Shown one piece after another: positions 53,604-63,121 of a stretch of 64,000 nt of DNA. Origin of the DNA: Oceanobacillus_B kapialis (GTDB lineage Bacteria; Bacillota; Bacilli; Bacillales; Amphibacillaceae); the NCBI RefSeq assembly GCF_042685265.1, contig NZ_JBHUMX010000007.1; one strand, written 5' to 3'. The translations under genes and the position numbers were made by a program. The notes below the pieces were generated by a model that was given only the letters and a program-made list of their open reading frames with translations, searched no databases and was not told where the DNA came from. The number at the start of each line of letters is the position of its first letter. Position 1 is the stretch's first letter.

Positions 53604-54377
53604 ATGTCCACAATAGCTTATGATGTTAAACAAGGGGTTGCATACTTAACAATACAAAGTCCTCCAGCTAATGCACTTTCTAGCACACTCTTACAAGATC
53701 TGGAAGCAAAGTTACAGAAGGTGGAGGCAGATAAAAGTGTGAAAGCAGTAGTTTTAACTGGGGAGGGAAGATTCTTTTCGGCAGGGGCAGACATAAAAGA
53801 ATTCACTTCCTTTCAAAAGGCATCAGATTCTAAAGCACTCGCACAAAAAGGTCAGCAGCTATTCAATCGGATAGAGCACTTTCCAATTCCGGTTATTGCC
53901 GCCATTCACGGGGCAGCACTTGGTGGTGGGTTAGAGTTGGCTATGGCATGTCATATTAGAATAGTTGCAAAAAGTGCAAAACTAGGCTTACCAGAGCTCA
54001 CACTTGGTATCATACCAGGCTTTGCAGGAACACAGCGTCTGCCACAGCATGTGGGGACCGCAAAAGCATATGAAATGATTTTAACAGGGGACCCAATATC
54101 TGGAGAGGAAGCATATTATTTTGGTCTAGCTAATAGGATTGTGGAGGAAGATCAGCTACTTCATGAAACTAGTATACTAGCAGAAAAAATTGCAGAAAAA
54201 AGTAGACCATCCATCCAGCATATAATGAATTTAGTTCCCTATGCCAAAACAGACCTCTTTGATAAAGGGCTGGAAGCAGAAGCCAACGCATTTAAAGAAG
54301 TTTTTGGTTCAGAGGATGCCAAAGAGGGAATTCAGGCTTTTCTTGAAAAACGGAAACCAGACTTTAAAGACGAATAA
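53604..54377 (+). CDS. fadB: Enoyl-CoA hydratase
   Basis: Crotonase-family hydratase of beta-oxidation, 257 residues. Oxyanion-hole segments FSAGADIKEF and HGAALGGGLELAMACHIRI; catalytic Glu in the GLPELTLGIIPGFAGTQRLP block. GGGGGAG ribosome site, 15 nt after fadR; same order as B. subtilis ysiA-ysiB. Confidence 0.95.
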   Translation: MSTIAYDVKQGVAYLTIQSPPANALSSTLLQDLEAKLQKVEADKSVKAVVLTGEGRFFSAGADIKEFTSFQKASDSKALAQKGQQLFNRIEHFPIPVIAAIHGAALGGGLELAMACHIRIVAKSAKLGLPELTLGIIPGFAGTQRLPQHVGTAKAYEMILTGDPISGEEAYYFGLANRIVEEDQLLHETSILAEKIAEKSRPSIQHIMNLVPYAKTDLFDKGLEAEANAFKEVFGSEDAKEGIQAFLEKRKPDFKDE

Positions 54378-54405
54378 TTTACATTTTACATGAGGAGGAA
54401 CAAGA

Positions 54406-55179
54406 TTGAACATCTATGTGCTATTAAAAAGAACGTTTGATACAGAGGAAAAAATTAATGTATCTTCAGGTAAGATTGAAGATGATGGTGCTGAATATAT
54501 CATTAACCCATATGATGAATATGCAGTTGAAGAAGCGATTAACCAGCGTGATGAGCACGGAGGAGAAGTAACTGTGGTTACAGTTGGAGAAGAAGAGTCA
54601 GAAAAACAACTTCGAACTGCTTTAGCAATGGGAGCAGACAAGGCTGTATTAATTAACACAGAAGAGGATTTGGAAGATGGTGACCAGTTTACTACTTCTC
54701 GTATACTTGAAGCTTATTTTGAGGATAAGGAAGCTGACCTTATCTTAGCAGGGAATGTCGCAATTGATGAAGCGAGCGGTCAGGTTGGTCCAAGACTTGC
54801 AGAATTACTAGGAATTCCATATGTAACAACCATTACTAGTTTAAAAATTGAAAATGGTACAGCTTCTATTGAAAAAGATATTGAAGGGGACGTTGAAATT
54901 GTGGAGGCTTCTTTACCATTATTGGTTACTTGCCAACAAGGGTTAAATGAGCCGAGATATCCGTCTCTTCCTGGTATTATGAAAGCGAAGAAGAAGCCAC
55001 TAGAGGAACTGGAATTAGACGATCTTGACTTGGACGAAGATGAACTTGAAGCGAAAACAAAAACTGTCGAAATCTTTCTGCCTCCAGAAAAGCAGGCTGG
55101 AAGAGTGCTAGAAGGTGACATGGGTGATCAGGTTAAGGAATTAGTTTCATTGCTTAAAAACGATGCAAAAGTGCTATAA
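54406..55179 (+). CDS. etfB: Electron transfer flavoprotein beta subunit
   Basis: Transfers electrons from acyl-CoA dehydrogenase to the quinone pool, with EtfA. 257 residues; VALITVGEEE-type beta strands, MGADKAVLI, GNVAIDEASGQVGPRLAELL and the acidic C-terminal part. TTG start 54406 behind GAGGAGG. No acyl-CoA dehydrogenase gene is seen in this unit. Confidence 0.95.
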   Translation: MNIYVLLKRTFDTEEKINVSSGKIEDDGAEYIINPYDEYAVEEAINQRDEHGGEVTVVTVGEEESEKQLRTALAMGADKAVLINTEEDLEDGDQFTTSRILEAYFEDKEADLILAGNVAIDEASGQVGPRLAELLGIPYVTTITSLKIENGTASIEKDIEGDVEIVEASLPLLVTCQQGLNEPRYPSLPGIMKAKKKPLEELELDDLDLDEDELEAKTKTVEIFLPPEKQAGRVLEGDMGDQVKELVSLLKNDAKVL

Positions 55180-55208
55180 AAGCGTTCAGTCAGAAAGGGG
55201 AAGTCACA

Positions 55209-56183
55209 ATGAGTGATAAATGTTTAGTTATAGGTGAAGCAAGGGAAGGAACACTACGGAATGTGACCTATGAAGCAATAGCTGCTGCTAAAAAGATTCA
55301 ACCAGAAGGCGAAATTGTTGGTGTGATTTGTAGTGATTCAGAGCAGGAAAGCCAAGCAAAGGAAATGATTTATTATGGCGCAGACAGAGTTGTCACAATT
55401 AAACATGATAATTTGAAAGCGTATACGTCAGAAGGCTATGGTCAGGCTGTACTTGCGGTAATTCAAGAAGAAGAACCGTCCGCAGTAGTGATGGGCCACA
55501 CCTCAGTTGGTAAAGATTTAACTCCAAAGCTTGCAAGTAAGCTAACGAGTGGTATGGTTTCTGACGTAGTAGACATAGAAATAGATGGCGATAAGCCTGT
55601 ATTTATACGACCAATTTATTCAGGTAAAGCTTTTGAAAAGAAAATTATTACAAATGGCCTCACACTAGTCACAATTAGGCCTAACAATATTGCAACTTTA
55701 GAACGTGATGAAAGCAGAAGTGGGGAAGTTAGTAACAAAGATATCGATATTACGGATATTCGCACTGTTATTAAGGATGTTATTCGCAAAGCCGCAGAAG
55801 GAGTGGACCTTTCTGAAGCAAATGTTATCGTAGCTGGTGGCAGAGGTGTCAAAAGTGAAGAAGGGTTCAAGCCCTTATATGAGTTAGCAGAAGTACTTGG
55901 TGGTGCTGTAGGTGCTTCAAGAGGGGCTTGTGATGCAGAATACTGTGACTACTCCTTACAAATTGGCCAAACTGGTAAAGTTGTGACTCCTGATTTGTAT
56001 ATCGCAGTAGGAATTTCTGGTGCCATTCAGCATCTAGCTGGTATGTCTAATTCCAAAGTGATCGTAGCCATTAATAAAGATCCTGAAGCAAATATATTTA
56101 ATATTGCAGATTACGGGATTGTTGGTGACTTATTTGAAGTGTTACCATTGCTTATTGAAGAAGTGAAAAAAATTAAACAATAA
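55209..56183 (+). CDS. etfA: Electron transfer flavoprotein alpha subunit
   Basis: 324 residues. The C-terminal FAD-binding domain shows VAGGRGVKSEEGFKPL, GAVGASRGACDAEY, QIGQTGKVVTPDLYIAVG and GISGAIQHLAGM, then AINKDPEANIFNIADYGIVGD. AAGGGG precedes the ATG. Last gene of the fad unit; a GC-rich composite repeat follows instead of a simple terminator. Confidence 0.96.
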   Translation: MSDKCLVIGEAREGTLRNVTYEAIAAAKKIQPEGEIVGVICSDSEQESQAKEMIYYGADRVVTIKHDNLKAYTSEGYGQAVLAVIQEEEPSAVVMGHTSVGKDLTPKLASKLTSGMVSDVVDIEIDGDKPVFIRPIYSGKAFEKKIITNGLTLVTIRPNNIATLERDESRSGEVSNKDIDITDIRTVIKDVIRKAAEGVDLSEANVIVAGGRGVKSEEGFKPLYELAEVLGGAVGASRGACDAEYCDYSLQIGQTGKVVTPDLYIAVGISGAIQHLAGMSNSKVIVAINKDPEANIFNIADYGIVGDLFEVLPLLIEEVKKIKQ

Positions 56184-56197
56184 AAAAATTTTACTAA

Positions 56198-56645
56198 TTG
56201 ATTCATTCAGCTAATACGTAGGCTCGGAGGATCTGAGTCATGCCGGCGTTGCCCCAGGACGGGTCGTTTTTAATCGGCGTACCTTAAACCTGCGCTCTTC
56301 ACTTTTCTTGTGTCTAGTTCCGAGCGCCAGAAACTAGGCGACTTCCCGAATCGCCCTACGATAAAGAAGACTTGTCGATTGGTGTTAACCAGAGGCCTAG
56401 TCGCACTTATACCTTTGCGGTGAAAGTCATCATCGGTTCGCACCAATTAAGGGAGGTCGACTAAATTCGGCCTTGCCGGCCAACGTCGACATACCCCTTT
56501 TGCAGGGGCATGATTCCTTTATTTCAGTTGATTCGCTCCAGTCACTACGTGGGCCCGGAGGATCCGGGTCATGCCGACGTTGCCCCAGGATGGGGCGAAC
56601 TTAGTCGGTGTTCCACAATATAGGCGCTCTTTACTTTTCTTGTGT
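56198..56645. repeat. Composite GC-rich structured repeat region
   Basis: Fills the 543-bp gap between etfA and trxA. Two direct copies of a ~117-bp unit (56198-56313 and 56528-56645) flank a ~214-bp centre. Each unit contains GGC(T/C)CGGAGGATC(T/C)G(A/G)G-type hairpins and GTTGCCCCAGGA. Copy B folds well: CCCGG-aggat-CCGGG, then CCGAC..GTT..GCCCCA-gga-TGGGGC..AAC..GTCGG. The centre has CTAGTT/AACTAG, GGCGA/TCGCC, GATTGGTG/CACCAATT, GTCGAC/GTCGAC and CCCC/GGGG pairs. GC is clearly above the neighbouring genes. No ORF. Confidence 0.8.
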
Positions 56646-56726
56646 ATAAGCATAGTATTCGCAAGGAAATAATAACGATGGTATACTCGGTTTATGATTC
56701 AAAGCTTTACAAAAGGAGGAATTAGA

Positions 56727-57041
56727 ATGGCAATTACTAACGTAACAGACCAAAACTTCGCCAAAGAAACTTCTGAAGGACTTGTATTGGCTGATTTCTG
56801 GGCACCATGGTGTGGACCTTGTAAAATGATCGCCCCAGTACTTGAAGAAATTGATGGCGAAATGGAAGATAAAGTACAAATTGTTAAGCTTGATGTAGAT
56901 GAAAACCAGGAAACTGCTGGTAAATATGGTGTTATGAGTATCCCCACACTATTATTATTCAAAGACGGTAATGTAGTGGATCAAGTTATCGGTTTTCAAC
57001 CGAAAGAAGCGCTTGTAGATCTTATTAACAAGCACGCGTAA
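56727..57041 (+). CDS. trxA: Thioredoxin
   Basis: 104-residue disulfide reductase with active site Cys29-Gly-Pro-Cys32 (FWAPWCGPCKM) and the cis-Pro loop MSIPTLLLF. ATG 56727 follows AAAGGAGG; a longer frame from 56694 runs through that site. A possible promoter TTCGCA (56658-56663), 18 bp, TATACT (56682-56687) starts right after the composite repeat. Confidence 0.97.
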   Translation: MAITNVTDQNFAKETSEGLVLADFWAPWCGPCKMIAPVLEEIDGEMEDKVQIVKLDVDENQETAGKYGVMSIPTLLLFKDGNVVDQVIGFQPKEALVDLINKHA

Positions 57042-57067
57042 AAATGGTATAGTTAAATAAGAAAGTC

Positions 57068-57107
57068 AAAATCCCTTGTTGCATATTGTTGTAACAAGGG
57101 ATTTTCT
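57068..57107 (+). terminator. Terminator after trxA
   Basis: AAAATCCCTTGTT / AACAAGGGATTTT perfect 13-bp stem with a 12-nt loop. Confidence 0.8.
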
Positions 57108-57131
57108 AAGTGAATAAAAGGAATTGATAAT

Positions 57132-58922
57132 ATGAATCAGACTATCAAGGAAAAGCTTGCTGTCTTACCATTACAGCCCGGTTGTTATTTAATGAAAGAC
57201 AAGCAAGGTACCATTATTTATGTTGGGAAATCAAAGTTGTTGCGAAATCGTGTCCGATCTTATTTTACTGGAGCAAATGACCGAAAAACACAGCGTTTGG
57301 TCCAGGAAATTGTAGACTTTGAATATATTGTAACCTCGTCCGAAATTGAAGCACTTATATTGGAAATGAACCTTATTAAAAAGTACGATCCTAAATTTAA
57401 CGTCATGTTAAAGGACGACAAATCTTACCCATATCTTAAAATTACTTCTGAAAGACATCCTAGATTATTAATAACCCGAAAGGTAAAAAAGGATAAAGGG
57501 AAATATTTTGGTCCATATCCAAACGTTATTGCTGCCAGGGAAACAAAGAGACTGTTAGATAGATTGTATCCTTTGCGAAAATGTAACAACCCACCTGGTC
57601 GGGTGTGTCTATACTACCATTTGGGTCAGTGTAAGGCTTGTAGTGAAAATCCTCCTACAAAAAAAGAGTATGATTCAATTGTGCAAAGTATTTCTTCCTT
57701 TTTACACGGTGGATACAAAAAGATTAAGCAAGACTTAAAGCGGAAAATGACCCAAGCAAGTGAACAACTTAACTTTGAGCGGGCAATGGAACTACGGGAT
57801 CAAATTGAGCATATTGAAATCGTCATGGAACAGCAAAAAATGACCCTGAATGACAATGCAGACAGGGATATCTTTGGGTATAGCTATGATAAAGGCTGGA
57901 TGTGTGTGCAGGTCTTCTTTATTAGACAAGGCAAGTTAATTGAACGAGATGTTGCCGTCTTTCCGTTCTTCGATGACGCAGCAGACACCTTCCTCAGCTA
58001 TATCGGCAGATTCTACTTGCACCAGAACCACCCGAAACCAAAGCAAATTTTAGTTCCGATTGGCGCAGACAATGAAATCATTAAAGAACTGCTTGAAGTA
58101 GATGTTCACACGCCTTATAGAGGAAGAAAAAAAGAACTGGTTGAATTAGCGACCAAAAATGCCAAAATTGCCTTGGAAGAAAAATTCTCGATTATTGAAC
58201 GAGATGAAGCAAGAACGATAGTGGCGGTCGAACAATTAGGTGAAACGCTTCATATTGAGACACCTCATCGAATTGAGGCATTTGATAATTCCAATATTCA
58301 AGGGACAGACCCAGTATCAGCTATGGTGGTTTTTATTGACGGGAAACCGAACAAAAAGGAATATAGAAAATATAAAATAAAAGATGTGGAAGGACCGGAT
58401 GACTATGATACGATGCGTGAAGTAATTCGTCGTAGATACTCTAGGGTCCTTAAAGAAGGTTTACCGCTACCAGACATGATTATTGTAGATGGTGGTAAAG
58501 GGCAGATGAGTGCGGCCCTTGATGTGTTGGAGAATGAATTAGGGCTGAATATACCACTATGTGGTCTGGCCAAGGATGACCGCCATAAAACAAGTGAATT
58601 ACTATATGGAGTTCCTCCAGCTGTTATTCCATTGAAAAGGCAGTCGCAAGAATTTTATTTAGTGCAACGGATTCAGGATGAGGTCCACCGTTTTGCTATA
58701 ACGTTTCATAGACAGCTACGCGGCAAAAACCTCTTCCAGTCAGAACTGGATAAGATTCCGGGGATTGGTGAAAAGCGGAGAAGATTACTGTTGACACACT
58801 TTAAATCCGTGAAGGAAATAAAGAAGGCAAGTGTTAACGATATTACAAAATTAGGAATACCTACAAATCTTGCTGAGGATATTTTATCCCACTTAGCGGA
58901 AGGCAATGATGAGAACAAGTAG
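57132..58922 (+). CDS. uvrC: Excinuclease ABC subunit C
   Basis: Makes both incisions in nucleotide excision repair. 596 residues: GIY-YIG domain at the start (GCYLMKDKQGTIIYVGKSK), Cys-rich segment (CNNPPGRVCLYYHLGQCKAC), UVR motif (~200-235, FERAMELRDQIEHIE), RNase H-like endonuclease domain (EAFDNSNIQGTDPVSAMVVF, IIVDGGKGQ) and C-terminal HhH pair (LDKIPGIGEKRRRLLLTHF). Confidence 0.97.
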   Translation: MNQTIKEKLAVLPLQPGCYLMKDKQGTIIYVGKSKLLRNRVRSYFTGANDRKTQRLVQEIVDFEYIVTSSEIEALILEMNLIKKYDPKFNVMLKDDKSYPYLKITSERHPRLLITRKVKKDKGKYFGPYPNVIAARETKRLLDRLYPLRKCNNPPGRVCLYYHLGQCKACSENPPTKKEYDSIVQSISSFLHGGYKKIKQDLKRKMTQASEQLNFERAMELRDQIEHIEIVMEQQKMTLNDNADRDIFGYSYDKGWMCVQVFFIRQGKLIERDVAVFPFFDDAADTFLSYIGRFYLHQNHPKPKQILVPIGADNEIIKELLEVDVHTPYRGRKKELVELATKNAKIALEEKFSIIERDEARTIVAVEQLGETLHIETPHRIEAFDNSNIQGTDPVSAMVVFIDGKPNKKEYRKYKIKDVEGPDDYDTMREVIRRRYSRVLKEGLPLPDMIIVDGGKGQMSAALDVLENELGLNIPLCGLAKDDRHKTSELLYGVPPAVIPLKRQSQEFYLVQRIQDEVHRFAITFHRQLRGKNLFQSELDKIPGIGEKRRRLLLTHFKSVKEIKKASVNDITKLGIPTNLAEDILSHLAEGNDENK

Positions 58923-58966
58923 GTACCATTAAAAAGCGGAGATTCCAGCCGTTGAGGGAAAAGCAA

Positions 58967-59004
58967 AGAAACCCACGAAGTAATAGTTGACTTCGTGGGT
59001 TTCT
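58967..59004. terminator. Hairpin between uvrC and yslB
   Basis: AGAAACCCACGAAGT / ACTTCGTGGGTTTCT perfect 15-bp stem with an 8-nt loop. No long T run, but it sits between convergent genes. Confidence 0.75.
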
Positions 59005-59076
59005 CATGTAAATCAAAGCAAATATAACCCTTTCCACCATAGAATTTACAAAAACAATTTAAGGTGGCGTATTTGG

Positions 59077-59514
59077 CTATTTTGTATACACGATATTAAA
59101 TTGAACTTGATGAATTCTTCGATGTATATTTTCAGTACACTCACATTCCGTCCCAATAACCATTTGAACTGCTTCTGCTAGAAATCCAGCTTCCAAACGA
59201 AATTCAGTATGTAAAGGAGCTTGCAAACGTTGTGCAACACTATCAGCCATTAACTGAAACACAAGCTCTTTCTTTTTTTCTTTTATAAGCTCTAACTTTC
59301 CCCAACCTAATTTTTCTACTAATTCGCAAATATCCTCAATGCTTTCCAGAGAAAACTTTCGTGAGAGATTCCGACCCATAAAATAAAGTAATGTATCAGC
59401 TTCACTACCAAATAACTCAGGTAAACCAATATAGCGTATTACATCATATCCGGCACCGGTACTTTGAAGATCGTTTAATAAAGAAATACTAAGTCTGTCC
59501 TGTTCCTTTGACAT
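59077..59514 (-). CDS. yslB: DUF2507 protein YslB
   Basis: 145-residue soluble protein with a V4R-like fold. GLPELFG, a LSRKF helix and the FRLEAGFLAEAVQ strand-helix unit mark the family; TECECTENI near the end resembles the Cys-containing V4R loop. Function unknown. ATG 59514 has AAAGGA on the minus strand; a TTG at 59532 overlaps that site. Located between uvrC and sdhC as in B. subtilis. Confidence 0.85.
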   Translation of the reverse strand: MSKEQDRLSISLLNDLQSTGAGYDVIRYIGLPELFGSEADTLLYFMGRNLSRKFSLESIEDICELVEKLGWGKLELIKEKKKELVFQLMADSVAQRLQAPLHTEFRLEAGFLAEAVQMVIGTECECTENIHRRIHQVQFNIVYTK

Positions 59515-59673
59515 GAATGTCATCCTTTCCAAATAGGTAGCCTGCTTCTCCTTTATAAAGAAGTAAATTGCTAGTCTTATTATCTATATAATTGAAGAAT
59601 TTAGCAAGTGTACGAGGGGAACTTCTGTAATTTAACACTTTCAATACTTTCACTAAATTACGATAACGTTTTC

Positions 59674-59702
59674 TTGACGCTTTTTCTAGTTAGAAGTACA
59701 AT
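59674..59702 (+). promoter_or_regulatory. sdhCAB promoter
   Basis: TTGACG (59674-59679), 17 bp, TACAAT (59697-59702), leaving a ~110-nt 5' UTR before sdhC. Confidence 0.65.
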
Positions 59703-59821
59703 AAATATGTTGCAAATTGTACATTATTCAAATAGTAAAGAAGCTTTTTACATATGCTTGTTATTTGGTAATGTTACTAGTTATGAAAATCGTAAACTAT
59801 GAAACTAAGGGGGGGTAACAC

Positions 59822-60442
59822 ATGGCAGAGCATCGCGAGTTTTTTTACAGGAGATTACACTCACTGTTAGGCGTCATACCAATCGGGATCTTTCTGATTC
59901 AACACTTAGTGGTGAATCATTTTGCTGTGTATGGTGAAGAAAGTTTTAATAAGGCAGCAGGTTTTATGCATTCCCTACCATTTAGGTTATTGCTTGAAAC
60001 CGTAGTCATTTATCTGCCAATACTGTTTCACGCAATTCTAGGGGTTTATATTGTATTTGTCGCACGCAATAACATGAAAAGATACAATTATTTCAGAAAC
60101 TGGATGTTCTATCTGCAGCGTATTACTGGGATAATTACACTTGTATTTATTGCTTGGCACGTGTGGGAAACAAGAATCCAGCTTGGAATGGGAAATGTAG
60201 ATCTTGATTATAGCTTAATGGAAAATATTTTAACCAATCCAGTTATGTTTTGGTTCTATATTGTGGGTGTTATTTCTACTACTTTCCATTTTGCTAATGG
60301 ATTATGGAGTTTCCTTGTAACTTGGGGCTTTACACAGTCACCAAAGTCTCAAAGGATTGCTACATATGCAACGTTGCTAGTCTTCTTAGCAACAAGTTAT
60401 TTAGGGGTAAGAACATTAATTCAATTTGCGTACGGCGTTTAA
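59822..60442 (+). CDS. sdhC: Succinate dehydrogenase cytochrome b558 subunit
   Basis: Membrane anchor carrying two hemes and the menaquinone site. 206 residues, five membrane helices. Histidines likely to bind heme are in LIQHLVVNHF, ILFHAILG, IAWHVWETR and STTFHFANG. GGGGGG ribosome site before the ATG. First gene of sdhCAB. Confidence 0.95.
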   Translation: MAEHREFFYRRLHSLLGVIPIGIFLIQHLVVNHFAVYGEESFNKAAGFMHSLPFRLLLETVVIYLPILFHAILGVYIVFVARNNMKRYNYFRNWMFYLQRITGIITLVFIAWHVWETRIQLGMGNVDLDYSLMENILTNPVMFWFYIVGVISTTFHFANGLWSFLVTWGFTQSPKSQRIATYATLLVFLATSYLGVRTLIQFAYGV

Positions 60443-60470
60443 TTAATAGAAATAGGAGTGAGTGTTCATT

Positions 60471-62234
60471 ATGAGTAATCGCAAAATTGCTGTTGTAGGC
60501 GGTGGACTTGCCGGCTTGATGGCAACAATCAAAGCAGCTGAAGCGGGTGTGAATGTAGATTTATTCTCTATTGTACCTGTTAAACGTTCTCACTCTGTTT
60601 GTGCACAAGGTGGTATCAACGGTGCGGTAAATACAAAAGGTGAAGGAGATTCTCCAGCTATACACTTTGATGATACCGTTTATGGAGGAGACTTCTTGGC
60701 AAATCAACCTCCAGTAAAAGCAATGTGTGACGCTGCACCGAGTATTATCCATATGCTAGACCGAATGGGTGTTATGTTTAACCGTACACCAGAAGGATTA
60801 TTAGACTTCCGTCGTTTTGGTGGTACGCAACATCACCGTACAGCATACGCTGGTGCCACAACAGGACAACAGTTGCTATACGCACTGGATGAACAGGTAC
60901 GACGCTATGAAGTGGAAGGCCTTGTGAATAAATTTGAAAGCTGGGAATTTGTCGGAGCTATTGTCGATGACGAAGGAACAGGAAGAGGAATTGTAGCACA
61001 GGATATTAAAACACATGAAATTAAATCATTCCCTTCTGATGCAACGATTATTGCTACAGGTGGCCCGGGAATAATTTTTGGTAAATCAACGAACTCCGTT
61101 ATCAATACTGGATCTGCTGCAAGTGTTCTATATCAGCAAGGTGCAAAATATGCCAATGGAGAATTTATCCAAATACATCCTACAGCCATTCCAGGAGATG
61201 ATAAGCTACGTCTCATGAGTGAGTCTGCTCGAGGGGAAGGCGGCCGTGTTTGGACATACAAGGATGGGGAACCATGGTACTTCCTTGAAGAAAAGTATCC
61301 TGCATATGGGAACCTTGTACCACGTGATATAGCAACACGGGAAATTTTCGACGTTTGTGTGAACCAAAAGCTTGGAATTAATGGCGAAAATATGGTTTAT
61401 TTAGATCTCTCTCATAAAGATCCAAAAGAGCTCGATGTTAAGCTTGGTGGTATTATCGAAATCTATGAAAAGTTTGTCGGTGAGGATCCAAGAAAAGTCC
61501 CGATGAAGATATTCCCTGCTGTTCATTACTCGATGGGGGGGCTATGGGTTGATTATGATCAAATGACCAGTATCCCGGGTATCTTTGCTGCTGGAGAATG
61601 TGATTATTCCCAGCATGGAGGAAACCGATTAGGTGCTAACTCCTTGCTTTCCGCTATTTATGGTGGTGCTGTAGCTGGTCCGAATGCTATCAAATACATC
61701 GATGGCCTGGAAAAACATATAGATGATCTTTCTCCAGAACTATTTGAAAGATACGAAAAGGAAGAACAAGAGAAATTTGAAGCACTAATGAATATGAAAG
61801 GTACAGAAAACGCCTATCAAATTCATAAGGAGCTAGGGGAATGGATGACAGATAATGTCACAGTAGTTCGTGATAATGAAAAACTATTAAAAACCGACGA
61901 GAAAATAAAAGAATTGTTAGATCGTTGGGAGAACATTAACATCAATGATACTTCTAGATGGAGCAACCAAGGTGTTATGTTCACCCGTCAGTTAAAAAAC
62001 ATGCTTCATTTAGCGCGTGTTATTACGATAGGTGCCTATAATCGTAATGAAAGTCGCGGAGCTCATTATAAACCTGAGTTCCCTGAACGTAATGACGAAG
62101 AATGGTTGAAAACAACAATTGCCTCATTTGATAAAGAAAAGCATGAACCAGTATTTACGTATGAACCCGTAGATACTTCATTAATCACACCTCGTAAACG
62201 TGATTATACGAAAAAAAGTGAAGGGAGTAAGTAA
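60471..62234 (+). CDS. sdhA: Succinate dehydrogenase flavoprotein subunit
   Basis: 587 residues. FAD-binding GGGLAGLMATIKAAEAG, the covalent-FAD region SVCAQGGINGAVNT, catalytic Arg/His segments (QIHPTAIP, RGEGGRVW) and SMGGLWVDYDQMT. ATG 60471 is 10 nt after AGGAGTG; GTG 60462 is too close. Stop overlaps the sdhB start (TAATG). Confidence 0.97.
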   Translation: MSNRKIAVVGGGLAGLMATIKAAEAGVNVDLFSIVPVKRSHSVCAQGGINGAVNTKGEGDSPAIHFDDTVYGGDFLANQPPVKAMCDAAPSIIHMLDRMGVMFNRTPEGLLDFRRFGGTQHHRTAYAGATTGQQLLYALDEQVRRYEVEGLVNKFESWEFVGAIVDDEGTGRGIVAQDIKTHEIKSFPSDATIIATGGPGIIFGKSTNSVINTGSAASVLYQQGAKYANGEFIQIHPTAIPGDDKLRLMSESARGEGGRVWTYKDGEPWYFLEEKYPAYGNLVPRDIATREIFDVCVNQKLGINGENMVYLDLSHKDPKELDVKLGGIIEIYEKFVGEDPRKVPMKIFPAVHYSMGGLWVDYDQMTSIPGIFAAGECDYSQHGGNRLGANSLLSAIYGGAVAGPNAIKYIDGLEKHIDDLSPELFERYEKEEQEKFEALMNMKGTENAYQIHKELGEWMTDNVTVVRDNEKLLKTDEKIKELLDRWENININDTSRWSNQGVMFTRQLKNMLHLARVITIGAYNRNESRGAHYKPEFPERNDEEWLKTTIASFDKEKHEPVFTYEPVDTSLITPRKRDYTKKSEGSK

Positions 62235-63001
62235 TGATGGCTGAACAACAAACCGTAACGTTTATTGTAACTAGACAGGACAGTCCAGAATCTGCTCCAT
62301 ATGAAGAAACTTTTCATGTTCCATATCGTAAAAATATGAACGTTATCTCTGGATTAATGGAAATCCGCCAAAATCCAGTGAATGCTGATGGCAAACAAAC
62401 TTCCCCGGTATACTGGGATATGAACTGCTTAGAAGAGGTTTGTGGAGCTTGCTCTATGGTTATTAACGGAACAGCAAGACAATCTTGTGCTGCTTTAGTA
62501 GACCAGCTAGAACAGCCAATACGTTTAGAGCCTATGGATACTTTCCCTGTTGTACGTGATCTTATCGTAGATCGCGAACGTATGTTTGATGCATTAAAAC
62601 AAGTGAAAGCATGGATTCCAATAGATGGAACACATGACTTAGGTCCAGGGCCACGTATGCCTGAAAAGAAACGTCAATGGGCTTATGAATTGTCCAAATG
62701 CATGACATGTGGTGTTTGTTTGGAAGCATGCCCTAATGTGAATGATAAATCTAACTTTATTGGGCCTGCTGCTTTATCACAAGCACGCTTGTTTAATGCA
62801 CACCCAACTGGTGAAATGAATGCTAGTGAAAGGTTAAATGGGTTGATGGAAGAAGGCGGAATCGACGGTTGTGGCAACTCGCAAAACTGTGTACAAGTAT
62901 GCCCGAAAGGAATCCCATTAACAACATCAATCGCAGCGATGAACCGTGCTACAAATATCCAAGCATTCAAAAATTTCTTTGGTAGTGATCACGCGCATTA
63001 A
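62234..63001 (+). CDS. sdhB: Succinate dehydrogenase iron-sulfur subunit
   Basis: 255 residues. The [2Fe-2S] Cys set lies in NCLEEVCGACSMVING and SCAALV; the [4Fe-4S] and [3Fe-4S] Cys sets in SKCMTCGVCLEACPNVN and CGNSQNCVQVCPKGIPLT. ATG 62234 overlaps the sdhA stop by one base, ATG 62237 is also possible; AAGGGAG is the ribosome site. A terminator follows. Confidence 0.97.
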   Translation: MMAEQQTVTFIVTRQDSPESAPYEETFHVPYRKNMNVISGLMEIRQNPVNADGKQTSPVYWDMNCLEEVCGACSMVINGTARQSCAALVDQLEQPIRLEPMDTFPVVRDLIVDRERMFDALKQVKAWIPIDGTHDLGPGPRMPEKKRQWAYELSKCMTCGVCLEACPNVNDKSNFIGPAALSQARLFNAHPTGEMNASERLNGLMEEGGIDGCGNSQNCVQVCPKGIPLTTSIAAMNRATNIQAFKNFFGSDHAH

Positions 63002-63009
63002 GTTCGTGT

Positions 63010-63048
63010 TAAGCCCTCTTATTGTCTTCTGGCAATAAGGGGGCTTTA
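63010..63048 (+). terminator. Terminator after sdhB
   Basis: AAGCCCTCTTATTG / CAATAAGGGGGCTT stem with one G-U pair, followed by TATAAC. Confidence 0.75.
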
Positions 63049-63121
63049 TAACATATTTATCAGAAAGCGTTTTCTTTAATGTTACTTTAAAGTGTTTTAA
63101 CAGGAGTAAGGGAGGAAAAAA

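Noticed and set aside
59660..59676. cre site in front of sdhC (GATAACGTTTTC)
   Set aside because: Several mismatches to the consensus outside the central CG; not convincing.
59608..59802. 64-codon open frame upstream of sdhC
   Set aside because: It spans the sdhCAB promoter (TTGACG/TACAAT), has no ribosome site and shows a composition like untranslated DNA.
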